A stretch of DNA of 64,000 nucleotides from Crotophaga sulcirostris (lineage: Eukaryota; Chordata; Aves; Cuculiformes; Crotophagidae): assembly GCA_013397455.1 (NCBI GenBank), contig VYZB01000270.1, positions 234,256 through 298,255 of the forward strand, in the 5' to 3' direction. A program made the position numbers and the translations under genes. Under the pieces are notes generated by a model, which was not told the DNA's origin, did not search any database, and saw only the letters and a list, made by a program, of their open reading frames with translations. Below, one piece after another: positions 1-12,079 of the stretch. Position 1 is the first letter of the stretch; the number at the start of each line of letters is the position of its first letter.

Positions 1-3000
1 AAATCAAGGGCAATCTTCAAAGCCTCCCAGCTAAGCTTCCTCACATCTTAATAGTTTTTCCTCCTCTTTCAACTACAATTAAACATCACAGTCAGATACG
101 CGCCATAAAGAGAAGTGGCCCGGGCAGAATAGCATCTTCCAGTTTCTACCATTTACATTTTAACCGCTTTGTAAGCAGGTTTGTGAGCTTTCATCAGAAG
201 CAGGCTGGGCTGAAGAGGGAGTGTGGCACACACATCATTTAATGCACATATAATTACAGACTTCTGAGCATTGATGGGGTCTGATGGATGGGATAACACC
301 CAGCTCTGCAGCGAGAGTGCTGAAGGAGTTCAACAGGTAACAATGTCACTCAATAGAAGTTTACTGATTGCTAGCATGCATTTTAAAATAAAGTTATAGG
401 TTTGATATTCATCAAAGCGAAGCTATCGCACAAGGAAGATGGGAAAAGCCACAGCCAGTAATCAGAACATCATAATCCTGTCTGCACTTGAAGTAACACA
501 GCATGTTTGCTAAACTGGCTTAAGCCAGTCCAGTTAACAGCTTTCCCCACTGCTGTGGACACAGCAATATTTTCTAGTGTTTGCTCTGTGGAAGCAGACT
601 GCCCAGCCAGTGCAAAGTCGAATAAGCACTCCTCTCCTCAGATGCTAACACACAAGGGGCCTATACGTCTTTACCACGGTATTTTGTTCTTTAGGTTTAA
701 AAAAAAGCCAAGATCTGCAATAAACTGTTTGTGGAGCTGCATGTCAATCACATAAATAAGGAATATTTAATCTGGGACTTTATTTCAAGGATTTTTATTT
801 TAAAAAGCTTAACAGATCATGACTTGCAGCATTTTGGTACCCCTGAGAATCATGCCCTACAAAGATTTCCCACACCCTCCCCATCACCTCACCCACCATG
901 GCACCACCACCACGTTACCTAACCAGGCTTAACCTACTCCCTGCTGACGTCTCTCCATACGAAAGCACTCTCAGGGACTTCAGATCCTCTTAAAGATCAG
1001 CTGCAGCAGCTTTCTACACGCCTGCCAACAGCACACCTCAGCCTTCCCACCAAATGAAGCCTCACGGCAAGCAGCACCCCAATACCACCAGCCAAGAGCA
1101 AACGTCTGGAGCAGCCTGACCAAGGCGAGTGGCTCCCCACCAGCTCCAAATGTAACTCACATTTGTCCCACCAAGCCTTAAGATTCACCATAGTCCTTCC
1201 CACAAGCTGCCAAGCATCACTATTGTAGCTGCTTGGCAGCCCAGTTGCTATGCCAACGTGATGCAGATTTTCCTAATAAACTCTGTCTGGAGTTGGCAGC
1301 TAGACACAAAAGGCAAAATCTGTACATTTTAGGAAAAAAAGCCCTACTACCTACGTCAGAGGAAGGGAGAAAGGTAATGAGGCTGAGAAAGCTGATTTCA
1401 AGCAGGGTATTAATTACAGGACAGCGAGCTAAGAAGGAGAAACAGATTATGACTGAAGTTTATACCAGCAATTCTGGTTATTATGACAAAAAGAACTTAA
1501 ACAGCATTAACAAGTTTTTAGATTTCACCCGAAAGAACCCCGGTAAACTGAGCTGCAGGGATCACTGCTCTTTGAACACAATTCGTCTGAGGTGACTGCC
1601 AGGGTCTTGGCACACACAGCCCGCCCTGATCCCGCAGACCCTGCCATGTTCCCCAGGGCCAGCAGCAGCACATCCACCCCAGGGATTCAGGCATGAGCTA
1701 TGGACAGCACATCACTCCTTACAGCACATCCCTCATTAGCAGTAGCTATTCCTGATCACACCAAGGACAGGGCACGGAGCTCTAAATAAAGTCAGCCCTT
1801 TCAAGTCATCCTCCTTGATACTACTTCCATCCATCAGTTAATCGTCCTTCTGTGAATGAAGCTGGATCTGCACATTTGTGGTCAATGTGAAGCCAGCCTA
1901 GTTAACACACTTAACACCCTCCTGCGCAAAAGGGAGTATTAGACAGGTCCATTTTTCTACTACAGAAGGCTCGCTTTTCTTGCCATCAAGAAAGCTGTAA
2001 GCTCACTGACCATGTTATTTATAGTATTTGATTCTTATTTAAATGATTTAAAAGTTTCAACACCCTGCTGTTCCAACACTAACCTTTCCAAGTCATTTGC
2101 TCTCTTGTAGGCATCTGCTTCATCCCTGATTTACTACATGAGCTCCAGAAGGTACCTCCCAAAGGATAGGAGGATGCAGCCATACAAGGAGCAGAAATGC
2201 ATGCTGTTTCATTTTGAATTTATTTGCTAAAAAAAAAGTCTCTAAAAATATCAAGTGCCAGTAAGCATCACAGCTACATCACATCCTCCTTCACAAGCAA
2301 AACAGCTTTCTGGGTGAGGACACTATGGGCCAGAGAGAACCACTGTCTCTCAAAGTTACCACTAGATTCTGCTGACTAGGTGTTTTTAATTTCTGGAAAC
2401 TAGCTTATAATTAATTGTACAGTACAGAAAGTCCTCACAAAGCATAAACAAAGTGTGAAGTGTAGGAAGGAAGGGAGTTAATAATTTAAGAGACCCCAGC
2501 AGAGTAAAGAGCTGCAGCCAGCCAAGGCTGTGCAAGGGGAAGAAAGAGAACAGGGAAGGCAGACAACACCACACGGTATTTGACATAAAGGTAACCAGCA
2601 AAGGTGACCTGTTCCACTGACAACACACGATCCAAAGTTACAAGTCCAGATGGTGACATCAGGGGCAGATTATACTTCTCTCCTGTGTACACACATCCAG
2701 AGGCCAATGCATCACACTTGCAAGTAGTATTTTCTCCTCCATTTGCAGAAACAGACTCGTGTCGAAATCACCACCTTTGAGCAAGGATCTGAGCAGAAAC
2801 ACACCAGCTACAACACAAGGATTGAAGAGCTAGGGCTAGGAGTCACTAGGTCAAATTTACCAACACATCCAAATTCTTTACAGTAACCCAAGTAGCAGGT
2901 GTGATAGTTTGTGTGTTTTATCAGATATGTAATTACAGGTGTTTTTACAGAACAAAGTCGCACATCAGTCAAGAGACTTCTCCCAAGGTCACAGCCCTTC

Positions 3001-4882
3001 AGGGCCAGAGAACAAAAGCCGTGTCCCTCACATTTTCATTCAAAGCCAAATCATACTGTTTGCTCACAGTGGCTTACAATCTATCCCCCTAAGGCTCTAC
3101 TAGACTTTTTGCAAGACTTCTCCTTCAGATGGGTAATTAGAACACAGATATCTGATCAAGTACAAACAAGTCATTGCAGCTTAGCAAGTTACCAGCCACC
3201 AGCTGAGCCGCGATGGCTGGATGCAGTATTAGCCGGCCTGAATCACAAGGTAAAACGTATCTGCATAATCCTCAACAGAAGAGCTTTACACTGCCTTTTA
3301 CTTTACAACAAGGGCAGGCTAAAACTACACAGTCACAACCTCCAAGCAGATGTGCAGTCACTTCCTATGCTACATTAACTCCATTTTACCTTATCCTCTA
3401 TGTATTTCTTCATTAGCCAATTTTAGGGTTCCTATGCAGCAGAACTTCCCAGGGTCACAGAGGAAAGAGGAGATTAGTGCCAGCTTTCAGAGAAAGCTTA
3501 ATTTGCAGGTGTGAACAGATGGACTCTCCCTGACTGAGGGACCATTGTTCCCCTGGAAGACAGATTTTCAGCCCTATGCTTTCAAGGTTTTCATCACAAT
3601 CTCCTTCAGCTCTGAGCCTCTGACCTTCTCCAACCTCTGAGCACAGAAGTCCTCCTCTTGTCAAAATGCACATGCTCCTCTTTCTGAGGAGGATGCACAG
3701 TGGTAACTGAAAATGACAGGACAGGGATGAAGGCAAAAGTCCCTGCAGATTTTTCACTGTGATTCAGGCAGGGAGTGGCTTCTGCTCCCCAGAATTCAAA
3801 ATGCACACTGCCTGTTTCCATTCAAAGCAGCAGCAGAGAGGATGAACATCCTTTCTACAACTTGAACCTGTTCATCTCCCATTTTAGAGAGAAAGCTTCC
3901 AGCAACAACCACGCCCAATTCCCTGTAAAATAAGCAAGATCCTGCAAGTCACGCAGGACCTGCAGCTCCTGCTGCAGCTCCTGAGCATTGTCCCAAGCTC
4001 CCACCACTCACAGGGGTTATGCCCAACTCCTTCTCCCCTAATCCCAGGTCACACCCTTGGGTCTTAAACCACATGTAGTCTGATTTGACTGCACCATCCT
4101 CAGGAGAGACTGACAGCGTTCCCTCCCGATCAAAAATAAACCAGAACAGCAGTCAGCCAGCACTGTGCTAGGAGCCCAAGCACTAAACTAAGCAGCTTTT
4201 GTTCGCCTTCCCCCAGACAAAGCCTCACCGTTTATTCTCCACCAATTGTGGGCACCCACCACCTCTCTGCTTTCCCACCCCGTGGGAAGTTCCCATCCTC
4301 ATGCAGATTTTAGCCTCTCCCTTGTGCCACCCGCTCCCCAGGGACAGACTTTCCTCTCTTCCGGGCTGTGCCATTCAGATAATACAGATGGTTACTCATT
4401 TGCTCAAAACATGCTAGCTTTTCCCTGAGGCTTGTGAAATTACCAGAGACTGACTGTAGAACATTTTAGATCTATTTGATCCTTTGCTGGTCTCCAGCAC
4501 AGGGGTGGGACTCGCCGCTAACCTGCATTATCATTCCCTGCCCTCTCAGCCATGCTTCTTAAAGAGTTGCCCAGGAACCTTCCAGACCCCCATATTCCCC
4601 CTTGCCCCAAAACAGCACTTTTCCCCCCTTTGAACATCATGTCTGAAAGGTTAGATTGCCTCCTCTCTCCACAGTAATTCCCCTCATCCCCCCACATTTC
4701 CCTTTTGGCAGACACGCGCATTGGACCCTCCTCCCTTTTGCTGTTCCTCTCCCCTCTCCCCAAATACACACACCCCCCAAGCTACTCGCACGCTCCACCT
4801 GCAACACCCCTACTCCCGGCAGACCCCGCACTCCGCTGTCGTGTGCGCCAACCCCTCCTCAGGCCCCTGGATATCCCGTTAC
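1..4882 (-). other. SLC25A25: SLC25A25 intron downstream of exon B
   Basis: No coding exon, CR1 copy or structured repeat could be recognised here on either strand. The short open frames have no splice context or recognisable protein. The shared exon 2 must lie beyond position 1. Confidence 0.6.
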
Positions 4883-5107
4883 CTTTGGAAAGTGCTCTGC
4901 GGGTCCAACCACCAGTAGGATAGTTGGTCTCCTTTCAGTGGGATCAGTCCCTCTGTCCTGTGGCTTCCCCAACATCTTTGGCCCTTTCTCCCCGGGGCCT
5001 GGAAGTGGGGTGGTGTTTCTGGCCTCATCCTCTTTTTCATCTGCAGGACCTTGGCATATGGCCCTGGGAAGGAAGCTAGACAGAAAATGCCAAAGGGTCT
5101 GCAGCAT
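4883..5107 (-). CDS. SLC25A25: SLC25A25 alternative first coding exon B
   Basis: A 75-residue open segment starting MLQTLWHFLSSFLPRA and ending RRPTILLVVGPAEHFPK matches, from memory, the alternative N-terminus of a human SLC25A25 isoform (MLQMLWHFLASF..., ...KRPTILLVVGPAEQFPK). It is followed directly by the donor GTAACG (4882-4877) and ends in phase 0, exactly as exon A does, so both can join the same exon 2. The start at 5107 is chosen by alignment with human and has G at -3; another in-frame ATG at 5125 would add six residues. This isoform has a hydrophobic/amphipathic leader and lacks the extra EF-hand of exon A. The plus-strand open frame over this position is an antisense shadow. Confidence 0.85.
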
Positions 5108-5830
5108 TGCTGCTCCAGCGAGCATCCCAGGCAGGGAAACCCTGCACGCTCAGGACCTGCCCGCTGCCAAGGATGATGTGACTGCACTACCAAGCACCCC
5201 CAAGATGGGAATCGGCACGGCAGCCAGCAGGAGGTTCAACCCAGCAACTCCACGGGCTCAGATTCTTTACAGACCGCTCCTGCGGATGCTTCCTGCCTTT
5301 TGAAATTGCTGCTACTGCAGCCGTGCCTGGCCTGACAAGCAGCTCATTGTACCAGAGCCTCAGAAATCTGGTGGCAACAGACAAAGCACAAGACCCCTGG
5401 CACGGAGAAGCCGAGACGCCGAGCTTTGGAGACTGCTGGGACAGAGAAGCTGAGACGCTGCGCTTAAGAGGAAAGCTAAAAAGAGAAGCTTCCGAGAGAA
5501 GCTCCTCAGAGCTGCCAATTAACCCATGCGTCCCGGCTCATCCTAACAGCACATCAGACGAGCAGCGAGGCTGAACACCCAGGCTGCGTCCCCACTGCAG
5601 CAGTGCCCAGCCAATCCTGGCTCCCAACACTGCGGGGCTCCGGAGAGAGGCAGCGCGCGCAGCCGGGCGGGAGCGCGCCCCCGGCGCAGGGACAGCCTGC
5701 AGAGGAGCGCGCCTGCCAGCTCCATCCGGCCGGGGCCGCAGGGTGGCTGTGCGAAACGCACACACCACAGCCCCGAGGCACTTGTCCAGCACAGGATTGT
5801 CCGAAGCGCACCCGCTTCTTCAGCTGCAGC
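5108..5830 (-). promoter_or_regulatory. SLC25A25: GC-rich region upstream of SLC25A25 exon B, probable alternative promoter and 5' UTR
   Basis: Base composition rises sharply with CpG-dense sequence between about 5640 and 5760, some 550-650 bp upstream of exon B on its coding strand, in otherwise AT-richer intron. This fits a second promoter plus 5' UTR for the exon B transcript. No clear TATA box was seen. The extent is approximate and the role is inferred from position. Confidence 0.5.
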
Positions 5831-8800
5831 TCTTTGTTAGAGTAGCAGATGGTTCTCCGGAGAGAAGCCGTTTTTTTCCAGCCATGGCTGAATTAACCTC
5901 GAGCTGCACCCTCTCCCCCTGGTCTATTATAGTCTCATTCATCATTACAATGGCTCTGTGGTGCCGCATTGTGCTTTGCCATTTGGCTGTCAGCACAACA
6001 CAGCAACACGCTTGCACAGCATTTATGCCTGTTCATGTATGCACGATCTAATGGACTGTGGTTAAACCATTCCTGGTTAGTCAGCAAGGGCGAGTTCTGC
6101 TGAAGGAGCCTGGAACCGTACCGCCAAGGTGGGATTTGCCACAGCAGCGCTACGTCTATCAGTGTAGAAGCACAGAACACACTGCATTCCCTGAATTTCT
6201 ACAAGAAATGCCCCGTTTCCTCTGCTGCCACAGCAGCAATTGCTCACAGCCCCGGCTGTACGGCCACGGCTATCGGCCTCCCATCCCAGCACCACCGGGG
6301 AAACTCCTTGGTGGAACCCAGCGGGCAGGACACAGCAAGGGCTCATTTTCCATTTTAAAGTACCAGAACGTTCATGTAGCCTTAGATTCTTGCTTGCCTT
6401 TTGTATCTACAGACAGAGGGCACTGCATGCCTCGCTTTCCAAAGTATTACGACTCCTCCGTAAGAGAATGGTTTGGATTTTTTAATGCACAGGATGAAGT
6501 ACAGACCACAGCTTCCATCAGCCTGGGCTCGCTACCCACAGCAGCACAGCAAGACCCACAGCAAGCAGAGGGCCTCTGGTTTCAGCTTTTAACTTTTGAG
6601 AGTGACAGACTGTAGGAAACTTCTGGTTTTCAGATATTAGGCATTAAAATACTATCCAAAACCTGGAAGGATTGCAAGCCTTATGTAGCCAATTTGCAAA
6701 TAAAGTTGAGAAGAACACTACTAAGCATCACACTTGAGAACTTGCTCGTGTTGAATTCCTTTAACCAACCTTGGTAATGGAAAAAGTGAGAGACAAGTCC
6801 ATAGAAGATATCACATTAAAAAAGAATTCTTCTGCAAATAGACTTCAGAATTACTTAAGAGGGAAAAAATGCTGTTTAATCATAAGGCTGACATACAGTA
6901 TGCAACCAAGATTTTTGCCTTAGAACTTGACACATAAAAAAAAAATAACAAAAAAAGTTTACAGAATTGAGAGGCAGGAACAGTGGGGTGAGAGTGCAGG
7001 GAAAGCCCTGCCCCTCTCATGGCACAGTCGGATTCTGGCTGAGATGTGCTCAAAAGCCCAGGCTGAGGCACAGGCAGAAGAGAGCAAGGAATTTGTCATG
7101 CCTTCATTACCTTGAGCTGCTGCCAGTCATCACAACTATAAGCACAGAAATTAAACTACTTTAAAAGTGCAGTGAAACAGATCCTTTAAGGTGACATTTG
7201 AAAGTTTCTAACACTCTCAAGCAGAGGAGGAACAAAGCAGACTTTCTGAACTGGGCGCAGTTCTTCAAAATCAGCTTCTTGTAGCCTAAGGCTGTCATTT
7301 CACAAGAAGCAGCTCTGAAGCTTACTGCCACTAAAAGAGGTCGTCTGGCACATCCACTTCTGCTGTGTGCTTACCTTGCTCCCCTGCTCCTCAACAGGCT
7401 CATTAACCCAGCCAAAACGACCAAGCTAACCAGTTGAGACTCCCAATGGACAGGATGCAGAAAAGCCTGCCTGCATATGAAAAGGGGCACCAGAGCAGCC
7501 TGTGGGGGCAGCAAACAGATGGGCACTGCCACCACAGAGCTACCAGGCACCACACAGAAGACAAAGCACCCAAGTGGGACTTGAGGTTGTTCTCAGTGGC
7601 CGCTGAATGCTGGACTGGTACACACAAGGACCTGTTACACCAGCTGATGTTACCTGACACTATTTCTTACAGTTCCTCAGCACAGTATTAGCTTTAGTGG
7701 TGCAGGCACAGCAGGGACCCCGTCTTCCTTTGTTCATGCAGAGTTTGCACAGGAAAATAACAATTTGTGTAAGAAATTACATGCCTGGGGTGCAATTAAA
7801 GCAGAAACTCAGCAATGCTTCCTTGGCCTTTGTCCTTGCCAAAGGAAACCTCAGAGGAATTCTGTCACCACACAAATCCACACAGCTCCTTTAGAACAGA
7901 CAGGCTTTTCTAATCATATTTAGGGAAAAAAGCATTTATTTCAGCAAGTGGGGAATTTTATTAGGTCAGAATAATAAACCTAGTAATGGCAAGGCTATTA
8001 TAGCCAGAGGCAAGATGACTGCTCTCCTACAGGGAATCTGTAGGACAGCATTACCCTAACAACACCACCATGAAGCCAATCATTCACACATACGAAAAGA
8101 TGCAATAAATACGAGTCCAGCCCCAATCATAACACAAAAGAACGGGCAAGGAACAGAAATTTACTTTTTCTATCAATCACAAGCAAACACCTAAGGCCAC
8201 ACCGAAAAGCCTTCCCAACCTAGCTTTTATTAGGAGACAGTCAGCACTCCAATTCCTGCTGCTTCCACGAATCAAGCCCAGGGTTTTGAAGGGAGAAGAG
8301 CAGCAGGTCTGATCTGAAGGCTGGCTCTCAGCCAGCACACCAGTCACTGGGGACAGCAGGAGCCCAGGGCAGTTGGCCTCAGCGTCCAAAACGGACAATC
8401 ATCAGATAGCCTGAGGAGAAGCCGACAATAAAGTCCTGTAATCTATCCACATGGAGACAAAGGAGAAAGGAAAGAGCAATAGTGACGTGTTTTACTTAAT
8501 TAAAACAATGTGTTCCTCAGTACTACAAGCTGTTAGAGGGAGGTTCTGTTTTGAGCAGCAAACCTGAGGTTTCTCATCTCCTCTTCAGCCACATCCCACA
8601 GGCCATATCTGAGTACCTGCTCAGTTTGAAACTCCAGTTTTCAAACAGGCACTTGTCCTTTCCAGCCTGGCCAGAAATTCAGACTCAGCCCATTTGCTTT
8701 AAGATGGCTTCTACAAGACTTTTGAGTAAATGCACAGCATTTTTCAGCTATAATCTGAGTCTCATCACCAAACAGCTAGCTAAGGTGTAAAAAATGTGGT

Positions 8801-11800
8801 GGGAGGGGGAAGAGGAAGGGAGGCAGAGGGAAGGGAGCTGCACTGGGAGCAATGACCCTTCTGCTCCTCCAGTGTAGGAAAAGCTGCCACTGCGGTCACC
8901 GGTCTCCAGTTCCTTGGAACTGAAAGAGTCAGTGGTGACTCATCTCCTTTGGAAAGAATCCTGGAAGCACCCCAGGAGTGCTGCCTACACATGTGCCATC
9001 TAGAGAGAGCACCCAGCCCACCCCAGCTGGGACTGGCCACCAGCACTTCTTGATTTACCTTTTCTCTCTTCAAATGTCACTTCTGAACGACTAAAGCATA
9101 AGTTCCTACCACTTTTTCAAATGACGATGTTAACGCTGCACGGTGTTTCTTGCACCATACTATTAAATCTGTAATCATCTTGGCCACCGCTGCTTAAACA
9201 CTAAACTACATTAATATATGAAGGTGACACAGCATAATTCACTGAACACTACAAAGAGACGCAGGTCACCTCGTTTTAGGAACCCTGGCACAAGTGATTA
9301 ACTAGTCTACTTCATATATTAAGGCAGCTGGGGTCAGTGCCAAATACAGAGACAGAGGTGGCCAGGGAGGGGGAAATATGCAACCACTGCCCTGAACAGC
9401 AGGTTTCACTGAGGTCATTATCTATCACATGAAGAACCAGGGACTGACAGAGAGAAAGGGCACCCTTAGTACTCAGAAAATGGGAAGTCAGCTTCTTGCT
9501 GCACTAGAACTTAAACCAGGAAACAGCTAACAAGAAGGGATGGCCCTGCGGCAGCCCCAGCCCAGGCTTGCTCTCACCCACCCCTACTCTCCTCAGGCTA
9601 AAGGATATATGTTCACATACCTAACAGCTATGCCTTTCCAAAGAACTCATGATAGAAGAATTTCAACAATTCTCTTATAGCAGCACTCCGGCCATTCTCA
9701 CTGCCTACAGCTCGCTGCACAGAACTGACAAACACTACAATGTCACCGTTGCCTTTCTACACTAACACTGATTATCACAGCTACACATCTTCCCCCAAGA
9801 CAAAGTCTGGAGCATTATTAAAGTGCGCTCATGTCCCACATTCAGCAGGACAAATATAGCAACAGGACATGAACAAGAACAAAGACTCATTTACCATTTG
9901 CTACAAGTAGGTCTGAAAAAATTAAAAAAAAAACCACCCACAACCTTCCCCCTTCTCCTCCCAACACCAATCATGTTCTAATAGATGCAACAGAGCACAG
10001 AACTGCAGCATCACCATCATGTACGACTCTCCAAGGGGAGGCCAAGTCCTTATTATGGCTTTGATGTAATTTTATAACCCTTGTCAACCATTTAAGAGTT
10101 CTGCTCAGTATTCAGGCAGATTTGTCACTGTTCTTGTTTCTTTAAACTGAAGTTCTGAGGTTTTTTACATGACCATATCTCAGTAATCTGACTAATAATC
10201 CAATGCAGACAAGGATAGGGAGACATTTTCCACTACTGACCAAGGCACCTAGCCGTGGTCACTAAATAATACCCCACAGAACACATGCAGAAAGACCAAA
10301 ACCCCGCTGCATGTTCTGCACAGGCACAATCAGTTGCTTTTTACTCGGGCTCTGGTGATCCTACAGGTATTCACTCAATTCAGAGTTCAGAACACGAACC
10401 ATCCCACCGGAAACTGCACACAGCGAGGCCACATCAGTGACTTGCAGGATGCCTTTCTGCAAGAGAGAATGTTTAAAATTGATATGCCTGAGCCAAATCT
10501 GCATCCACGTCTCATAAAGGTCAGCCAGTACCCTTCACTCGTTATCACTCTGCAAAGAGGACAAAGGTCTTGGCCAAATAAACTCGAGAACCACCAGACA
10601 TCTCCAATTTGCTGCAAGGTAGGGTAAAAAAACTATCCTGGGAGAACATCCCAAGATTGCATCTCTGAAGAGTTATAAGGTCCTGGACCTACATGAACAT
10701 AAAGCAACGCTTGCCTAATCCACAATTGTTTGTTTATATGCCAGGTAAACTTATGCAAGAGAAACTCACTCTTGCATATATTTGCACCCAAGAATTCATT
10801 TCCAAGCTACCCCTTTGAACACCGTGTGGACATGTCCTCCCAGTTTAACACACTAATAACACCAAGGCATGTCTGCTGACCAGAGAACAAGTTGGAGTAA
10901 AGACTTTCACCACTACGGTATGAGATTCCCCAGCATCCCTCTCCTCTTGCCCTCTCACAAGACCTCTGGGTGCAAGCAGAGTGACAAACGCTGGCAGCCA
11001 GCATGCCAGCCACTCTCTCAGCATTCCCCAGCCACAGTGCACCCTTCAGCTCAGCAAAGCTCTTGTTTCAGGAGGCTGCTGGCCAAGGTTATTAATAAAC
11101 TACATCACGCTGAGAAGTTTCCTTGTGCCAAAACCAGTCCCTCTATTTCTTCTCAAAGTCCTTGCAGCAGCTGTCAAGAACTCATTTAAATGATTACGAA
11201 GAGTTCATTTGAGTTTTCAGCATGCCTAAATCAGAGAATATAAGAGAATTCAAACCAACTCAGCCACTTACCACACGTCTGAAGGCTTTATCTACAACTA
11301 AATCATGGACCTGCAGTTCTGCTCTTGCATCACATTTCCCAAGCGCATGAGAAGAGGGTCATCCTCAAACCACAAACTTCATAACTTACAACAAGCAAGA
11401 ACAGGCCTCCAGTCCCTACAGATGCAGCGAATGCAATCCTGTTTGCTTGCTATTTTAATGCATGTTGTACTTAAACACATGGAGTTATTTAACATGTTAT
11501 TGACAGCAGTTTCACCTTGTTTTAAAGTGGATCAGGGTATCCACATTTGTCCTTTGGGATTAGTCAGGAGATGGGTGGTTGAGAAGCTGTTGGCAAATAC
11601 CTTTCAACAGGAAGAAGGGTATCAACTGGAATTTCAAACTAACTCTGGTTCATTTGTTTGATATGACCTTGTATCGCCCCACCCTTCATGAGAAATCACA
11701 CAGGCCTGGCTAGAGACACCACAACTGCCTCAGCAGGATTCAAGACACAAACCATAAAGGTGTTGTCTCTAAATGTGTGTAAGTTTGGAGAGATAATGCA

Positions 11801-12071
11801 GCCTAGATCACAGAACCATATGATAATTTTGCTCTGTTTACATAACAAACAGACTTACAGAACACAATAAAAACTCACGTCCTCATTTTCCAGATGGCTG
11901 TAAATGGAAAACAGGTGAAAGCATCACATAACAAAAAGATTCCCTGCTTCCTCCACTCCTTACAGCTACTCAGAATTTTAGTAAATTGCACGTAGTATAA
12001 ACACAGAGCATTCAAAATCTTGGGAGAGTAAAATAGTTACAGAAATACAGAGTCTGGAAGGAAGAATTAAA

Positions 12072-12079
12072 TGACGTCA
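12072..12079. promoter_or_regulatory. Consensus cAMP-response element
   Basis: A perfect palindromic TGACGTCA (in ATGACGTCATGAC) lies in SLC25A25 intron 1, about 4.5 kb downstream of exon A and 7 kb upstream of exon B. It is a full CREB/ATF consensus by sequence only. An 8-mer can occur by chance, although CpG loss makes intact copies rarer in introns. Confidence 0.35.

Noticed and set aside
1..4882. Possible SLC25A25 exon 2 or canonical short first exon
   Set aside because: Searched by eye on the minus strand for the encoded KIVQAGDKDLDG and FQYFESKGLP segments with splice sites; none found.
4656..5303. 215-codon plus-strand frame over SLC25A25 exon B
   Set aside because: It is antisense to a supported exon and has no recognisable domain or splice context.
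6058..6615. 185-codon plus-strand frame
   Set aside because: It starts at GTG, has no Kozak context, no known similarity and no flanking exon signals; consistent with chance.
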